Below, one piece after another: positions 1 through 9,424 of a stretch of 64,000 bases of DNA (the first letter of the stretch is position 1; every line of letters begins with the position of its first letter). The notes under the pieces were generated by a model. It ran no database searches, was not told the origin of the DNA, and saw nothing but the letters and a program-made list of their open reading frames with translations. Origin of the DNA: Streptococcus ruminicola (GTDB lineage Bacteria > Bacillota > Bacilli > Lactobacillales > Streptococcaceae); contig NZ_CP046919.1 in the NCBI RefSeq assembly GCF_011387195.1, positions 558,001 to 622,000 on the forward strand. Direction: 5' to 3'. A program made the translations under genes and the position numbers.

Positions 1-494
1 TCGTCATCTGAAATATCCATTGGGTTAGAATTACCAAATGGACTTTCGTCACGACCGAAATTAGGTGTTTGTTGTGAAGGTTGTGATGAGAAACCACCAT
101 TAGAAGATCCACCAAATGATGAATTGTTGTTAAATCCACCGTTGTAAGAACCACCTGATTGACCTTCACGTGTAGCACGACTTTCCAAGATTTGGAAATT
201 ATCTGCAACGACCTCAGTTACGTAAACACGTTGGCCTTGTTGGTTTTCATAGTTACGAGTCTGAATACGACCAGTAACACCAACCAATGTACCTTTTTTA
301 GCCCAGTTAGCCAAGTTTTCAGCTTGCTGACGCCAAATAACACAGTTAATAAAATCTGCTTCACGTTCACCATTTTGGTTCTTGAAGTTACGGTTTACAG
401 CAAGTGTAAATGTCGCAACTGCTTGATTAGATGGTGTGTAACGGAGTTCTGCATCGCGGGTCATACGACCAACAAGTACTACATTATTAATCAT
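1..494 (-). CDS. ssb: Single-stranded DNA-binding protein (3' end cut by window)
   Basis: Coats single-stranded DNA during replication, repair and recombination and recruits partners through its acidic tail. The minus strand reads from ATG at 494 as [20 protein letters not shown], the usual OB-fold start of SSB, and runs into a Gly/Asn/Gln-rich linker. It leaves the window inside the acidic tail (Pro-Met-Asp-Ile-Ser-Asp-Asp), so about four residues and the stop are missing. It follows rpsF by 11 bases, the conserved rpsF-ssb-rpsR operon order; rpsR would lie outside. Very confident. Confidence 0.97.
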   Translation of the reverse strand, partial: MINNVVLVGRMTRDAELRYTPSNQAVATFTLAVNRNFKNQNGEREADFINCVIWRQQAENLANWAKKGTLVGVTGRIQTRNYENQQGQRVYVTEVVADNFQILESRATREGQSGGSYNGGFNNNSSFGGSSNGGFSSQPSQQTPNFGRDESPFGNSNPMDISDD

Positions 495-505
495 AAGACA
501 CCTTC

Positions 506-796
506 TTACGCGTCGATTTTAACGATCATGTGACGAAGAATGTCACCGTTGATTTTTGAAAGACGGTCGAACTCGTTAAGAGCTACAGCATCTTCTGCTT
601 CAACGTTAACAACGTGGTAAAGTCCTTCACGGAAATCTTGGATTTCGTATGCAAGACGACGTTTTTCCCAGTCTTTTGATTCAACAACAGTTGCACCGTT
701 GTCAGTCAAGATAGAGTCAAAGCGTGCTACCAAAGCATTTTTAGCTTCTTCTTCAATGTTTGGACGAATAATGTAAAGAATTTCGTATTTAGCCAT
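506..796 (-). CDS. rpsF: 30S ribosomal protein S6
   Basis: S6 binds S18 on the platform of the 30S subunit. The 96-residue product starts [20 protein letters not shown] and has the family's usual length and single compact domain. The ATG at 796 is preceded by GGAGGAAAAATATCA on the minus strand, a good ribosome-binding site. First gene of the rpsF-ssb-(rpsR) operon, with its own promoter about 75 bases upstream. Confidence 0.98.
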   Translation of the reverse strand: MAKYEILYIIRPNIEEEAKNALVARFDSILTDNGATVVESKDWEKRRLAYEIQDFREGLYHVVNVEAEDAVALNEFDRLSKINGDILRHMIVKIDA

Positions 797-900
797 TGAT
801 ATTTTTCCTCCTTTTGGTCTAATGACTCGCGAACCTGATCACGAGTAAGTGAGGTATACTCACAATAAACTATTATACTATACCTTAAATCGATGTGCAA
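797..900 (-). promoter_or_regulatory. rpsF operon promoter and leader
   Basis: On the minus strand TTGCAC (900-895) and TATAAT (877-872) are 17 bases apart, a near-consensus vegetative promoter. The leader of about 70 bases can fold into GTGAG/CTCAC and ACTCG/CGAGT stems (825-846 for the second). Many bacteria carry an S6:S18-binding leader here for autoregulation; I do not see the characteristic CCG bulge clearly, so only the promoter is well supported. Confidence 0.7.
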
Positions 901-971
901 GAGATATGCGGGAAAGAAAGTGTTTTTATCCTAAATTTTTTTATCAATTTATATCCCCAAAATCTCCCAAA

Positions 972-1000
972 ACAAAAAAGCAGGTCTGCTCTGCTTCTTT
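972..1000 (-). terminator. Terminator of the 54-residue gene
   Basis: Minus-strand AAGCAG and CTGCTT arms around a short loop, followed by TTTTTTG, lie just past the stop codon at 1003. Confidence 0.65.
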
Positions 1001-1002
1001 GC

Positions 1003-1167
1003 TTAAAAATCGCCTTTATTAGAAACGGCTAAGTTTGTCTCATAAATCTCCGTTGCAAAATCTAATTCTTTTCTAAAAGCATTTGCTTCTTCGCGACTTT
1101 CAAAAATCTTTTGTGCTTGAACGTACTGTTGACCACTGCGCCAGTACATCTTCCTAACAACCCACAT
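1003..1167 (-). CDS. Small conserved-type hypothetical protein, 54 residues
   Basis: A 54-codon ORF on the minus strand starting MWVVRKMYWRSGQQYVQAQK and ending in NKGDF. It has GAGGTAAGGAT directly before the ATG, its own promoter and its own terminator, so it is very probably real. The protein is basic and aromatic at the N-terminus and more acidic afterwards (FESREEANAFRKELDF), with no signal peptide or membrane segment. The start resembles small proteins that describe a tryptophan-rich strand followed by one helix. Function not recognised. It is monocistronic between rpsF and the pilus operon. Confidence 0.72.
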   Translation of the reverse strand: MWVVRKMYWRSGQQYVQAQKIFESREEANAFRKELDFATEIYETNLAVSNKGDF

Positions 1168-1200
1168 ATCCTTACCTCGCTTTTCGCTAGTATAACTTCA

Positions 1201-1231
1201 ATTATAGCATAAATTTTATGAATTGTTGCAA
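1201..1231 (-). promoter_or_regulatory. Promoter of the 54-residue gene
   Basis: Minus strand TTGCAA (1231-1226), 19-base spacer, TATAAT (1206-1201) with an extended -10 TG two bases before it. The extended -10 compensates for the long spacer. Confidence 0.65.
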
Positions 1232-1301
1232 AATTAAGTCTTGTATTTAACTTTTAATATAAACTTCAAATTAACTTAACAAAAACTTTGTGAAAGCGTA
1301 A

Positions 1302-1330
1302 CAAAAAAAGATGAGCTTATCGCTCATCTT
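1302..1330 (-). terminator. Terminator of the pilus operon
   Basis: AAGATGAGC (1308-1316) pairs perfectly with GCTCATCTT (1322-1330) around a 5-base loop; on the minus strand the hairpin is followed by seven T. It lies 10 bases after the sortase stop. Confidence 0.85.
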
Positions 1331-1339
1331 CAATCTTTT

Positions 1340-2278
1340 TTAATTATCCTTAAAAAATCTTTTTAATTGATTAATGGTATCTTGGTAGTTTTTAGAGTTC
1401 ATTTGTGGTCGTTTAAGTCCTTTTTGACTGAGGTATTGACCAACTCGGTCACCATGACGTTTGAGGTATCTGCTACTTGTTACAACAAAGATATAAATAA
1501 CGATAACAAGACAAATCGGAATACCGATAAACGGTGCAATATAAAGTGCATTTAGCTGCATGGCATCGGAAGTGGTCTTAGCTTCACCATCAGCATTTGG
1601 AATGCGGTGCCCGCGTACCAGTAGACGTTGGGTATTTATCCCGTAAGGTGTACATGTCACCAAAGTCAGATAATCTTGGTTAGGATCAATCGTCAAATCT
1701 GAAAAGTCTGTTGGCTCAACCACGCGAATCTGATCAACTTCATAAGTCAATGTTTCATTCAAAACATGGATGGTAAAGGTATCACCTTCACGCAATTTAT
1801 CCAAATCAGAAAACAGTTTAGCCGAAGGCAAGCCACGGTGTCCTGATACGACACAGTGTGTTCCTTTCCCACCAACGGGAAGCGAACTACCTGCTAAATG
1901 TCCGATTGAAGTTTGTAAAACCTTATCTGATGTGCCATGATAAATACTTAATTTAATGTTGATTTTTGGGATACTGATGTAACCCATCGCCCCATCATGA
2001 TTGAAATTCAACTGTGATTCATAATCTTTTTTCTGCTCATCAGTCATATCCCAGTTCATGCTGGTCAATCTCTTATTATAATCCTCTGCTTGAGTAAGAA
2101 TCTTATCATACTCTTTCTCAGACATGTTAGAAACGCTTTTAGCATAGGACATAATTCCTTTTGTCTGGTGAAATGAGTTCCAGTAGTCACTCAAAGACGG
2201 GTAAGTTACCAAGCCCAGCCCGATGAGAAAGACGAGGGGCATTATCAAAGATTTCCAATGTTGCTTTAACCACGCCAC
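1340..2278 (-). CDS. Class C (pilin-polymerising) sortase
   Basis: Joins backbone pilins through Lys-Thr isopeptide bonds and adds the adhesin, at the outer face of the membrane. The 312-residue protein has an N-terminal membrane segment (about 10-30), the sortase fold with catalytic His in SGHRG (about 146), Cys in TLVTCTPYG (about 207) and Arg in LLVRGHR (about 221), and a C-terminal membrane anchor (about 247-270) typical of class C. GTG start at 2278 with AAAGGAG eight bases before. The Asp-Pro-aromatic lid usual in class C is not evident; the matching stretch reads Asn-Trp-Asp-Met. Last gene of the pilus operon. Confidence 0.93.
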   Translation of the reverse strand: MAWLKQHWKSLIMPLVFLIGLGLVTYPSLSDYWNSFHQTKGIMSYAKSVSNMSEKEYDKILTQAEDYNKRLTSMNWDMTDEQKKDYESQLNFNHDGAMGYISIPKINIKLSIYHGTSDKVLQTSIGHLAGSSLPVGGKGTHCVVSGHRGLPSAKLFSDLDKLREGDTFTIHVLNETLTYEVDQIRVVEPTDFSDLTIDPNQDYLTLVTCTPYGINTQRLLVRGHRIPNADGEAKTTSDAMQLNALYIAPFIGIPICLVIVIYIFVVTSSRYLKRHGDRVGQYLSQKGLKRPQMNSKNYQDTINQLKRFFKDN

Positions 2279-2321
2279 TGCTTTTTCTCCTTTCTGCTGG
2301 CAAATTCTTTCTAAAAAGAAT

Positions 2322-2358
2322 CATCTTCGAAAATAGACTCGTGCTACTTTCGAAGATG
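2322..2358 (-). other. Intercistronic hairpin between pilin and sortase
   Basis: CATCTTCGAAA (2322-2332) and TTTCGAAGATG (2348-2358) form an 11-bp perfect stem with a 15-base loop in the 96-base gap between backbone pilin and sortase. On the minus strand a T-rich stretch (TTCTTTTT) follows. It could be a partial terminator or an mRNA-stabilising end that keeps pilin above sortase; which one is inference. Confidence 0.7.
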
Positions 2359-2374
2359 TTCTAACGATTAATCA

Positions 2375-3772
2375 TTAAAGATTTTTAACACGACGTTTTG
2401 CAACCATGTAAACTGATGCTACCAAGATAGCAACAGCACCAACTACATAAAGCATTCTTGTACCAAATGAACCAGTTGATGGCAATTCAGTACCTTTTTG
2501 GTTAAGAACATTAGCTGTAGTGTGGTCTGCGTTAACAACAACTTCTTGACGGCTAGTCAATTTGTTATAACCAGCAGGTGCTTTGATTTCTTCAAGGAAG
2601 AAACGAGTTCCATCTTTTAGACCTGAAATGTGAGTCATACCAGCTGGGATAACTTCTACACAAGTTGAAGGGTCATCAGTTGAAACAGCGATACGATACA
2701 TAGTATCTGTAAGTTTCACAAATTTGATTGGAGTTGTACTTGTTTCAGAATCATAAACTTTGAATTCAGCTCCTGACAAAGTAGTTGTACCATTTGTTTT
2801 GTTAATTGTGAATCCATATGTTTTAACAATTTCAGGGTCTGTATTGATATTACCAGAACCACCATCATAATTGTAAGTGATTTTTGCACTGTTGGTTGCT
2901 TCACCAGTACGGTTAGTAACACCTGCTGCACCAGGCAATACAGTGGCAGAGTAAGTAATTGTTACTTCTGATGGAGTATCATAAAGTGATGCACCAGTTG
3001 ATGTGTTAACCCAAGGAAGAACGACTGTCAATTTACCAGTAGTTGAATCTACGTTAACTGATTGTGGTGTAATTGTTTGTTCAATCTGAGTATCACGACC
3101 TTTTACTTTAACAACAACACTATTTGCATTGATAGCCAAGTTTGTTGGAGTATCGACGATAGTGTAGTCAGTGATTTGTTTACCTTCACCATCTTTTACT
3201 ACATAGTTTGTTGCAGTATATTTAATTGTATAGTTAACAGTATCACCAATTGCTGCTGAGTCTTCATTAGCTTCCTTAGTAGCTTGGCTTGGGCTTGGAG
3301 TATTTTTATCAACAACATAAGCATTTGGATTAGTACTGTCTACTGTAATTGCTGCACCAAGTGAAGATTTAACAAAGTAATAACCGAATGACAACCCTGT
3401 GAATGCCACTGTGTTACTAGTTGCATCTACTGGGCTTCCTACTTGAGTACCAAATCCTTCAGCCCAAGTTTTAAATGCATCACTTCTCACTACTGATTCA
3501 GTGGTAGTTGATTTTGCTGTAACGTTACCAGCTGAATCAACATTAAAGTAAGTAGCGACATCTGCTTCTGTTTTACCGCTTGGTAAAGTATAAGCGATAG
3601 CTCCATTGTCACCTACTGTTGCATCAAAAAGTTTGTAAAGTGTATATCTTTTTCCAACTTCGGCATTTTGAATCGTAATTGATCCAGTATCATCTGCTAA
3701 TGCATGTCCACCTGTAAAGACAAGTGCAACTGCTGCGACGAGGAATGCAATCACATTTCTAATCTTTTTCAT
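2375..3772 (-). CDS. LPXTG pilus backbone (major) pilin
   Basis: The structural subunit polymerised into the pilus shaft. The 465-residue precursor has a signal peptide ending near ALAD (about 27), a candidate pilin-motif lysine in YVVDKN (about 157), Ig-like domains of the type that form internal isopeptide bonds, an E-box-like FFLEEIKAPAGYN (about 390-402), and a C-terminal LPSTG (about 430) followed by a hydrophobic segment and the basic tail KRRVKNL. The ATG at 3772 has GAAGG upstream. It sits between the large adhesin and the class C sortase, the usual position of the major subunit in two-subunit streptococcal pili. Which lysine is linked is inferred. Confidence 0.92.
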   Translation of the reverse strand: MKKIRNVIAFLVAAVALVFTGGHALADDTGSITIQNAEVGKRYTLYKLFDATVGDNGAIAYTLPSGKTEADVATYFNVDSAGNVTAKSTTTESVVRSDAFKTWAEGFGTQVGSPVDATSNTVAFTGLSFGYYFVKSSLGAAITVDSTNPNAYVVDKNTPSPSQATKEANEDSAAIGDTVNYTIKYTATNYVVKDGEGKQITDYTIVDTPTNLAINANSVVVKVKGRDTQIEQTITPQSVNVDSTTGKLTVVLPWVNTSTGASLYDTPSEVTITYSATVLPGAAGVTNRTGEATNSAKITYNYDGGSGNINTDPEIVKTYGFTINKTNGTTTLSGAEFKVYDSETSTTPIKFVKLTDTMYRIAVSTDDPSTCVEVIPAGMTHISGLKDGTRFFLEEIKAPAGYNKLTSRQEVVVNADHTTANVLNQKGTELPSTGSFGTRMLYVVGAVAILVASVYMVAKRRVKNL

Positions 3773-3843
3773 AGTTAACCTTCTTTCTTTTTTATCCTAA
3801 AAAATGTAAACGACTAAATATTATTTTTTACTATAATCACCAC

Positions 3844-6800
3844 CTAACCACTTTTATTAATAGCTTTTTTCCACCTATTAAAGATGGTAGCTAGGGTAGC
3901 AATAATCATTAAAATAATACCTGTACCAACGATTTTCTTCGTACCAATACCACCACTGCTTGGTAGTTCACTACCAGCTGGGTTAACCACTTGGAGACGA
4001 TTGTTGTAACCTGTAGAACCATTTACTAATCGTCTAGCATCATTATTTTCTGCTTGGTTACCAGCTGCATTCGTAAGAATGACTGTGTAAGTAGAATTAT
4101 CAAATTCGTCACGGTCTTCGACAACCCTGAAGTAAACATTTTTATTAATAATCCTATGGCCATCTGGAGCAGTTTTTTGAGTGAGACGATAGCGTCCTGG
4201 AGTTAGTCCGCTGAGGTTAACACCAGACTCAGAATCGACCTGAATGTCTTCCCAAGAACTGTCAGTTACTGTCCACACATCTCCACTACGTTGTTCAAGT
4301 TTGAAGCTTCCACCAGAAAGAGGATTCCAGTTAGCATCTGTCAATTGAAGATTGACTGTTGGATAAACAATCAAGTGACCGTGTGTGATTGAGATATTGT
4401 AGTTAACGGGGTTGGTATTAGCCATCAATGTGTAAGTAAAGTAGTTATAACTTGTACCAGGATTTGTTTGACTACCTGTGAAGTTGTATGATTGAACTCC
4501 TTCACCTAGGACAAATCCATCGGTATCAGTCATTGGACTTACTGTTACAGTGTGAGCCGTTAATGGAGTACCGTCATAAGTCTTAGTTGCTTCAGCAGAT
4601 GTCAAAACAACATCACGTTTATGAATAGTAAGAGCTCCATTTGATACTTGGAAGTGAACATCAAAGTTAGGATCGGTATTAGTAAAGTGATTAGCTAGAT
4701 CTAATATATATGTTCCAGCATTTTTTTCAGTAAGACTTGAGTCTGAGCCATTAAATTGAATCTTATCTTCTGTGTAAAGACTTGTACTAATACGTGTAAT
4801 ATGATATCCAACTGTTGAATATGTACCGTCATAGACTTTTGCGATAGTATCACCGTCAATCATGACAGATACATAAAGCGGATTAACCGTTAGCGTACCA
4901 GGTACGTAAACAATATTGTAATAATCAGTTCGGTCATCACCATCATCGTTAGTGATTGTAATGTCTGATGGTGTTGTGCTACTTGTTCCGACGTTAGTTT
5001 GAGAACCAGAATAAGTGATTGAACCAATCTTATCACCACTTTGTAGTGAAAGTCTGTAAGAATCATTTATATCTGCCAAGCCATTGCTCTTAAGAGCTGT
5101 ACCATCATAATCTTTTTCCTTATCACGCGCTACAATATTGAGGTCTTTCTTATAGTAGAAATTAACATCAATATTTTCACCACCTCGGAAGGTGTAGAAT
5201 TCTTTTACGCTAGTAGGATTATTACTATCTGTTACATCTTTTCCTGAGTGATAAGTATATCCTGGGATATTTAGATGATGGTCAATAGTATCACAAGTAC
5301 CACCTTGACCGATTGTTTCTTCAACTGGTGCAACACCAGGAATTGGATTACCATCCATATCAAGATAATGGAAAGTAATGTTACCATCTGTTTTCTTACT
5401 GTAGTAGAATGTAATAACGTTGTTTGCTGAGCTTGAAGTCAAGGTCAACGTCAAAACGTCATTTAGTGGGTAGTACTCACTACCAACATCGGCTGCAATT
5501 TCCTTAACACGAACCGTATCACCATTAACTGTCTTAGTGACTTCTTGTTTAAGGACTTCATTTGTACCTTGCAACAAGTAACGAACCGTGTAATTAACTT
5601 GCATTTGTTTTCTAGTGTAGTAGAAAGTGATGACATTATTTTCATAATCTAGACTAATAGATTTTTCATTATTACCTGGACGATAACCAGTGATTGCCAA
5701 GGCTTTTTCAGTTACAGTATCACCGATTTGAAGCGCTGGGCTTGTTACCACCTTATCAGGTGATAACTTACTGTTATTATTGTCAGCATCAACATACTGA
5801 ACAGTGTAAGTCAATGGATTTAATTTCCAATGAGCAGTCAATACGGTATCTGATGTAATTGGCTTAGTCCAGTCAAATCGTTTACCGTTCTGGTCGAACC
5901 AACCATCAAACGTGTAGTGTTCTCGAGTAGGATCAGCTGGCGCTTGCGCACAAACATATTTTTCAACAGATTGTGTCGCAGGAGTAGCTCCTTCACCACC
6001 ATTCAAATTAAATGACACGTTATAACGTGGAGGATTCCACTTAGCATACAAAATCACGTTGTGATTTGGCATTGTGGTAAAGTTATACGGTGTTGTTAAC
6101 ATCGAATCCTCATACCAACCACCCCAAGTATAATCACTATCGACACCACTTGGTCGACTTGGAACGTAATTATAAGTTGATGATGAAATGTCTGCTTCGT
6201 ATGGAATGTTAGAAATCGTATTTACTTCATCATTTTCATAGAAGTAATTGATTTTGAAACTATCACGATCATAGTAGAAACGATAAATTCTTTGACTTGT
6301 ATTACTACCATAATATTGAACACCATTTGCTACAAAGTTTTGGTCAGTGCGGTAAGTATAACCAAAGATTTCTTTTGCGGTAAATGTACCAGATGTAAAG
6401 ATGAATGATTGGCTATATTTATCAGACTTGACATAAGAGCCATCAGGTTGTTGCAACCAATATTCAGCCGTGTAGTTATTACCTCTATTTGTCCACCAAG
6501 CCTTAAAGGTTCTAGTTGTCCCTGAATCCGGTAAAAGTTCTGGCACCACTTCTTGACGTTTGGTCTTGTATTCATTTTCCCAAGAGTCAAATAAAGTATT
6601 ATTATCAACATTACCATTACGAGTAGTGTAATAAACTTCTTGTGGATCTGATGTTGAACTTGGCCAGATACTTGAGACATCCTGACCTAAAACAATATCA
6701 TGTAGGACATATTCTGAATCCTTATAGACATGACCATTCATATTAATGCGGCCACGAGTATAACTAGTAGTAGTCCAACCGTTTTGAATAGTATTATTCA

Positions 6801-8784
6801 AGTTAAAAATAAATGTATAACGAATCAAGCTATAGTAGACATTCAGAACAGATGAACCATCCGCTGCTACAACAATTGATGACGTACTATTTGGACCACC
6901 AGATGCATTTTCACGTTGATAACCTTTTGGAACACTAGCAAGGTTCGGCGCACTTGATGCATTTATTGTCGTATCAACGGTAGCTCTTCGTGTAATTGAA
7001 CTATCGTAAACATAGTGGGTCGTGTGAGTCGTGTTATCATAAACTTCTTTGAAGTAAGCTATTGTATAACCAACTGTATCAGCTTTCCACTTAGCATACA
7101 ATGTTTTATTACCATCTAGTGTAACGTTACCAGTAACCTTATTACCGGTTAGCTGTGGATTATCATACCAGCCATCAAAAGAGTAACCTTTTTTCTGTGG
7201 TACTACACTCGTTAAAGGAACTGATTCTCCATACTTACCAACTGTTGGTTCAACATAATAACCACCGTTTGTATTATATGAAAGTTCGAAATCTTTACGT
7301 GTGTAATAAACGTACAAATCTTGCCCTTGAGCTTGAGTAAGTGTTACCGAGTTTGTTCGTTCAAAATCAGCGTAATCGTAAGTCAAGACTTGTGGTCTGA
7401 TTGTTGATCCAATAACACCATGAGCTTGAGTTGATTCAATTTCAGTGTAACCATTACCAGTTAAATTTTTCAACATGTAGTGGATGTTGTAAGTTGCATC
7501 CGCAGACACATATTGAACTCTAATCGTAAATTTCTTATCGACAGTTCCATCCGCTGCATCCTTAGCAGCTAAATCATTAGCATCAGCTAATTCAACAATT
7601 GATTGGCTTGGATAATAAATTTCACCATCAGTTACTGTAGCATCGTTTTCTGGTTTAACAGAAGGCGGTGATGTTACACGATAAGGTGTATCTTTGGCTT
7701 CAACGTGGTGAATATCATTACCAAAGACAGTATCTGTATCTGAAGTATTGTTATGGTAATAATATTGAATTGTGACGTTGTAAATTGTAATTTCAGAATA
7801 CTCAGCAACAACGTCCATATCACCAGTAATTGTAGTGTCTTCTGTAACCGTTGAACCATCAGCTGCATTCACCCATCTACTGAAACGATAACCTTCACGA
7901 TAAACTGGCGTTGGGAAGACTGTAATTGTTCCTCCATCGACAATTTGTGCAGTTGTCATTTCATGTTCGACACCAGCATTGTCAGTGTACTTGAACGTCA
8001 CATTGTGAACTGTTGTTGATCTTGGACCGCCAACTTTATTAAGATTGGCTTTTGACTCAGAAGGATTGCTTGATGTTACCAAAGCATAAGCTGAAAATTG
8101 ACTATTATCAAAAGAAACTGATGTGATTTTATGATCGATTTCTTTGACATCTTTTTGTGAAATATTTTCTTGCGAACCATCATCAGGGAAATGCAAAACA
8201 TCAAAGTTATCTTTTGCATCCATAGCTTCTTTTGGTGTGATTGTCACCTTAACGTCAGCTTTAGGTTCTACTTTTTCACCTTTTGATTCAAAAGTAATGT
8301 CATAGAAAAGGACATTATCAATCGTCTTTCCTGTTAAAGAATTTTGGACTTTTTCATAATTTGATTGATAAGCTTCATCATCGGTTTTGATTTCTTTAAC
8401 AGTCAAACTTGTATCTTTAGGCAATTGCGCATCCGCATTAACATCTGCTGTAATCGTATAATCTTGATTAGTAGCTGTTAATGTTGTTGCCTGTGTGATT
8501 AAGTCATCCTCAGTAGATTCTGTCTGAGAAGTATCTGCTTCTTGTGAGCTTTCAGTTGCAGAACTTAGATTGCTATCAGAATCTCCCATAGCTGGAAGGC
8601 TTGGTGGCGATTGACTACTTTGTTCTACTTCAACGCCAGGCTCTTCTCTAGCTCTTTCGATATCTAATGTGATAGCTGGCAAGATTAGAAGGCATGTCGT
8701 TACCAGAGCTACCATTATAGCAAGGAAAGTTGCAAGCTTTTTATGTTTTTTTATTAAATTACTTTTTCTAAAAAAATTTCCCAT
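3844..8784 (-). CDS. Giant LPXTG pilus adhesin with InlB-, MucBP- and MBG-like repeats
   Basis: The probable tip or accessory pilin and host-binding subunit, 1646 residues. A long N-terminal basic/hydrophobic signal segment (about 10-40) precedes a Ser/Thr/Glu-rich stretch (about 45-100). InlB B-repeat-like units with the Gly-Trp(Tyr) ... Leu-Tyr-Ala-Lys-Trp pattern follow at about 295-330, 500-570, 885-920 and 920-990, then MucBP-like units ending in ITFYY (about 990-1190). Three MBG-like units each carry Tyr-Asp-Gly-Thr (about 1221, 1313, 1398). A SpaA/prealbumin-like domain (about 1500-1590) ends with the sorting signal LPSSG (about 1603), a membrane span and the basic tail. MucBP-like repeats suggest mucus binding. 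Related S. gallolyticus pili bind mucus or collagen; the ligand here is unknown. Confidence 0.9.
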   Translation of the reverse strand: MGNFFRKSNLIKKHKKLATFLAIMVALVTTCLLILPAITLDIERAREEPGVEVEQSSQSPPSLPAMGDSDSNLSSATESSQEADTSQTESTEDDLITQATTLTATNQDYTITADVNADAQLPKDTSLTVKEIKTDDEAYQSNYEKVQNSLTGKTIDNVLFYDITFESKGEKVEPKADVKVTITPKEAMDAKDNFDVLHFPDDGSQENISQKDVKEIDHKITSVSFDNSQFSAYALVTSSNPSESKANLNKVGGPRSTTVHNVTFKYTDNAGVEHEMTTAQIVDGGTITVFPTPVYREGYRFSRWVNAADGSTVTEDTTITGDMDVVAEYSEITIYNVTIQYYYHNNTSDTDTVFGNDIHHVEAKDTPYRVTSPPSVKPENDATVTDGEIYYPSQSIVELADANDLAAKDAADGTVDKKFTIRVQYVSADATYNIHYMLKNLTGNGYTEIESTQAHGVIGSTIRPQVLTYDYADFERTNSVTLTQAQGQDLYVYYTRKDFELSYNTNGGYYVEPTVGKYGESVPLTSVVPQKKGYSFDGWYDNPQLTGNKVTGNVTLDGNKTLYAKWKADTVGYTIAYFKEVYDNTTHTTHYVYDSSITRRATVDTTINASSAPNLASVPKGYQRENASGGPNSTSSIVVAADGSSVLNVYYSLIRYTFIFNLNNTIQNGWTTTSYTRGRINMNGHVYKDSEYVLHDIVLGQDVSSIWPSSTSDPQEVYYTTRNGNVDNNTLFDSWENEYKTKRQEVVPELLPDSGTTRTFKAWWTNRGNNYTAEYWLQQPDGSYVKSDKYSQSFIFTSGTFTAKEIFGYTYRTDQNFVANGVQYYGSNTSQRIYRFYYDRDSFKINYFYENDEVNTISNIPYEADISSSTYNYVPSRPSGVDSDYTWGGWYEDSMLTTPYNFTTMPNHNVILYAKWNPPRYNVSFNLNGGEGATPATQSVEKYVCAQAPADPTREHYTFDGWFDQNGKRFDWTKPITSDTVLTAHWKLNPLTYTVQYVDADNNNSKLSPDKVVTSPALQIGDTVTEKALAITGYRPGNNEKSISLDYENNVITFYYTRKQMQVNYTVRYLLQGTNEVLKQEVTKTVNGDTVRVKEIAADVGSEYYPLNDVLTLTLTSSSANNVITFYYSKKTDGNITFHYLDMDGNPIPGVAPVEETIGQGGTCDTIDHHLNIPGYTYHSGKDVTDSNNPTSVKEFYTFRGGENIDVNFYYKKDLNIVARDKEKDYDGTALKSNGLADINDSYRLSLQSGDKIGSITYSGSQTNVGTSSTTPSDITITNDDGDDRTDYYNIVYVPGTLTVNPLYVSVMIDGDTIAKVYDGTYSTVGYHITRISTSLYTEDKIQFNGSDSSLTEKNAGTYILDLANHFTNTDPNFDVHFQVSNGALTIHKRDVVLTSAEATKTYDGTPLTAHTVTVSPMTDTDGFVLGEGVQSYNFTGSQTNPGTSYNYFTYTLMANTNPVNYNISITHGHLIVYPTVNLQLTDANWNPLSGGSFKLEQRSGDVWTVTDSSWEDIQVDSESGVNLSGLTPGRYRLTQKTAPDGHRIINKNVYFRVVEDRDEFDNSTYTVILTNAAGNQAENNDARRLVNGSTGYNNRLQVVNPAGSELPSSGGIGTKKIVGTGIILMIIATLATIFNRWKKAINKSG

Positions 8785-8839
8785 CGGCTTTCACTCTCCT
8801 CCCATCCTAAAACACAGTGAATAAGCTTCGATAATACTT

Positions 8840-9424
8840 TTAATTTAGAGTTCCAATATCTGATAAAGGCCAGATTCTAAAAATTAGTTTACCAACTAAT
8901 TGTTCATCCGAAACCGCACCGACAGAAGTATTTCGCGAGTCAATAGAGACTTTACGGTTATCTCCTAAAACAAAGATACGATTTTCTGGAACTTGGTAAG
9001 GAAACTTGATGTTTGTCTCACCATAAGCCTTGTTCTCGATATAGGGTTCATTTATTTTCTTGTCATTGACGTAAACTGTACCATCTTTTGTGATGTTAAC
9101 CCAGTCACCAGATTTGGCAATGACACGTTTAACTAAGATATTGTTGTTGTAATAAAATGCAACGACGTCTCCCGTCTTAAAGCGATTACTCTTAACAGCT
9201 AATACGATATCCCCGCTTTCTAGCGTTCCCTTCATGGATTTCCCATAAATTCTGAGGGTTGGAAGATAAAGCATGGCTACCAAAATCGCAAAGGCTGCAA
9301 CAACGATTAACATAAAAACCGTACTTCTAATCTTTTCAGAAAATAGTTTACGGTATTTTGCTTTCTTATAGAGTTCCTCAATCTCACTCGTTGTCGGGAG
9401 AGTGATATTTTCATTCTTTTTCAT
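8840..9424 (-). CDS. Pilus-associated signal peptidase I
   Basis: A membrane serine protease of the SipA/SipF type, often needed for pilin export or assembly. It has one N-terminal membrane segment, the catalytic Ser in YGKSMKGTL, the Lys in LVKRVIAKSGD, and the box GDNRKVSIDSR. I place the start at ATG 9424 because GGAGAA lies 7 bases upstream; an ATG at 9439 in the same frame would add five residues and has no better site. The gene overlaps the preceding coiled-coil ORF by 14 bases, indicating translational coupling. It is distinct from the housekeeping lepB at 26.6 kb. Confidence 0.9.
   Translation of the reverse strand: MKKNENITLPTTSEIEELYKKAKYRKLFSEKIRSTVFMLIVVAAFAILVAMLYLPTLRIYGKSMKGTLESGDIVLAVKSNRFKTGDVVAFYYNNNILVKRVIAKSGDWVNITKDGTVYVNDKKINEPYIENKAYGETNIKFPYQVPENRIFVLGDNRKVSIDSRNTSVGAVSDEQLVGKLIFRIWPLSDIGTLN

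Noticed and set aside
159-533. Plus-strand ORF of 124 codons opposite ssb
   Set aside because: It lies antisense to a clear ssb gene, has no recognisable domain and no ribosome-binding site; it is a codon-bias shadow.
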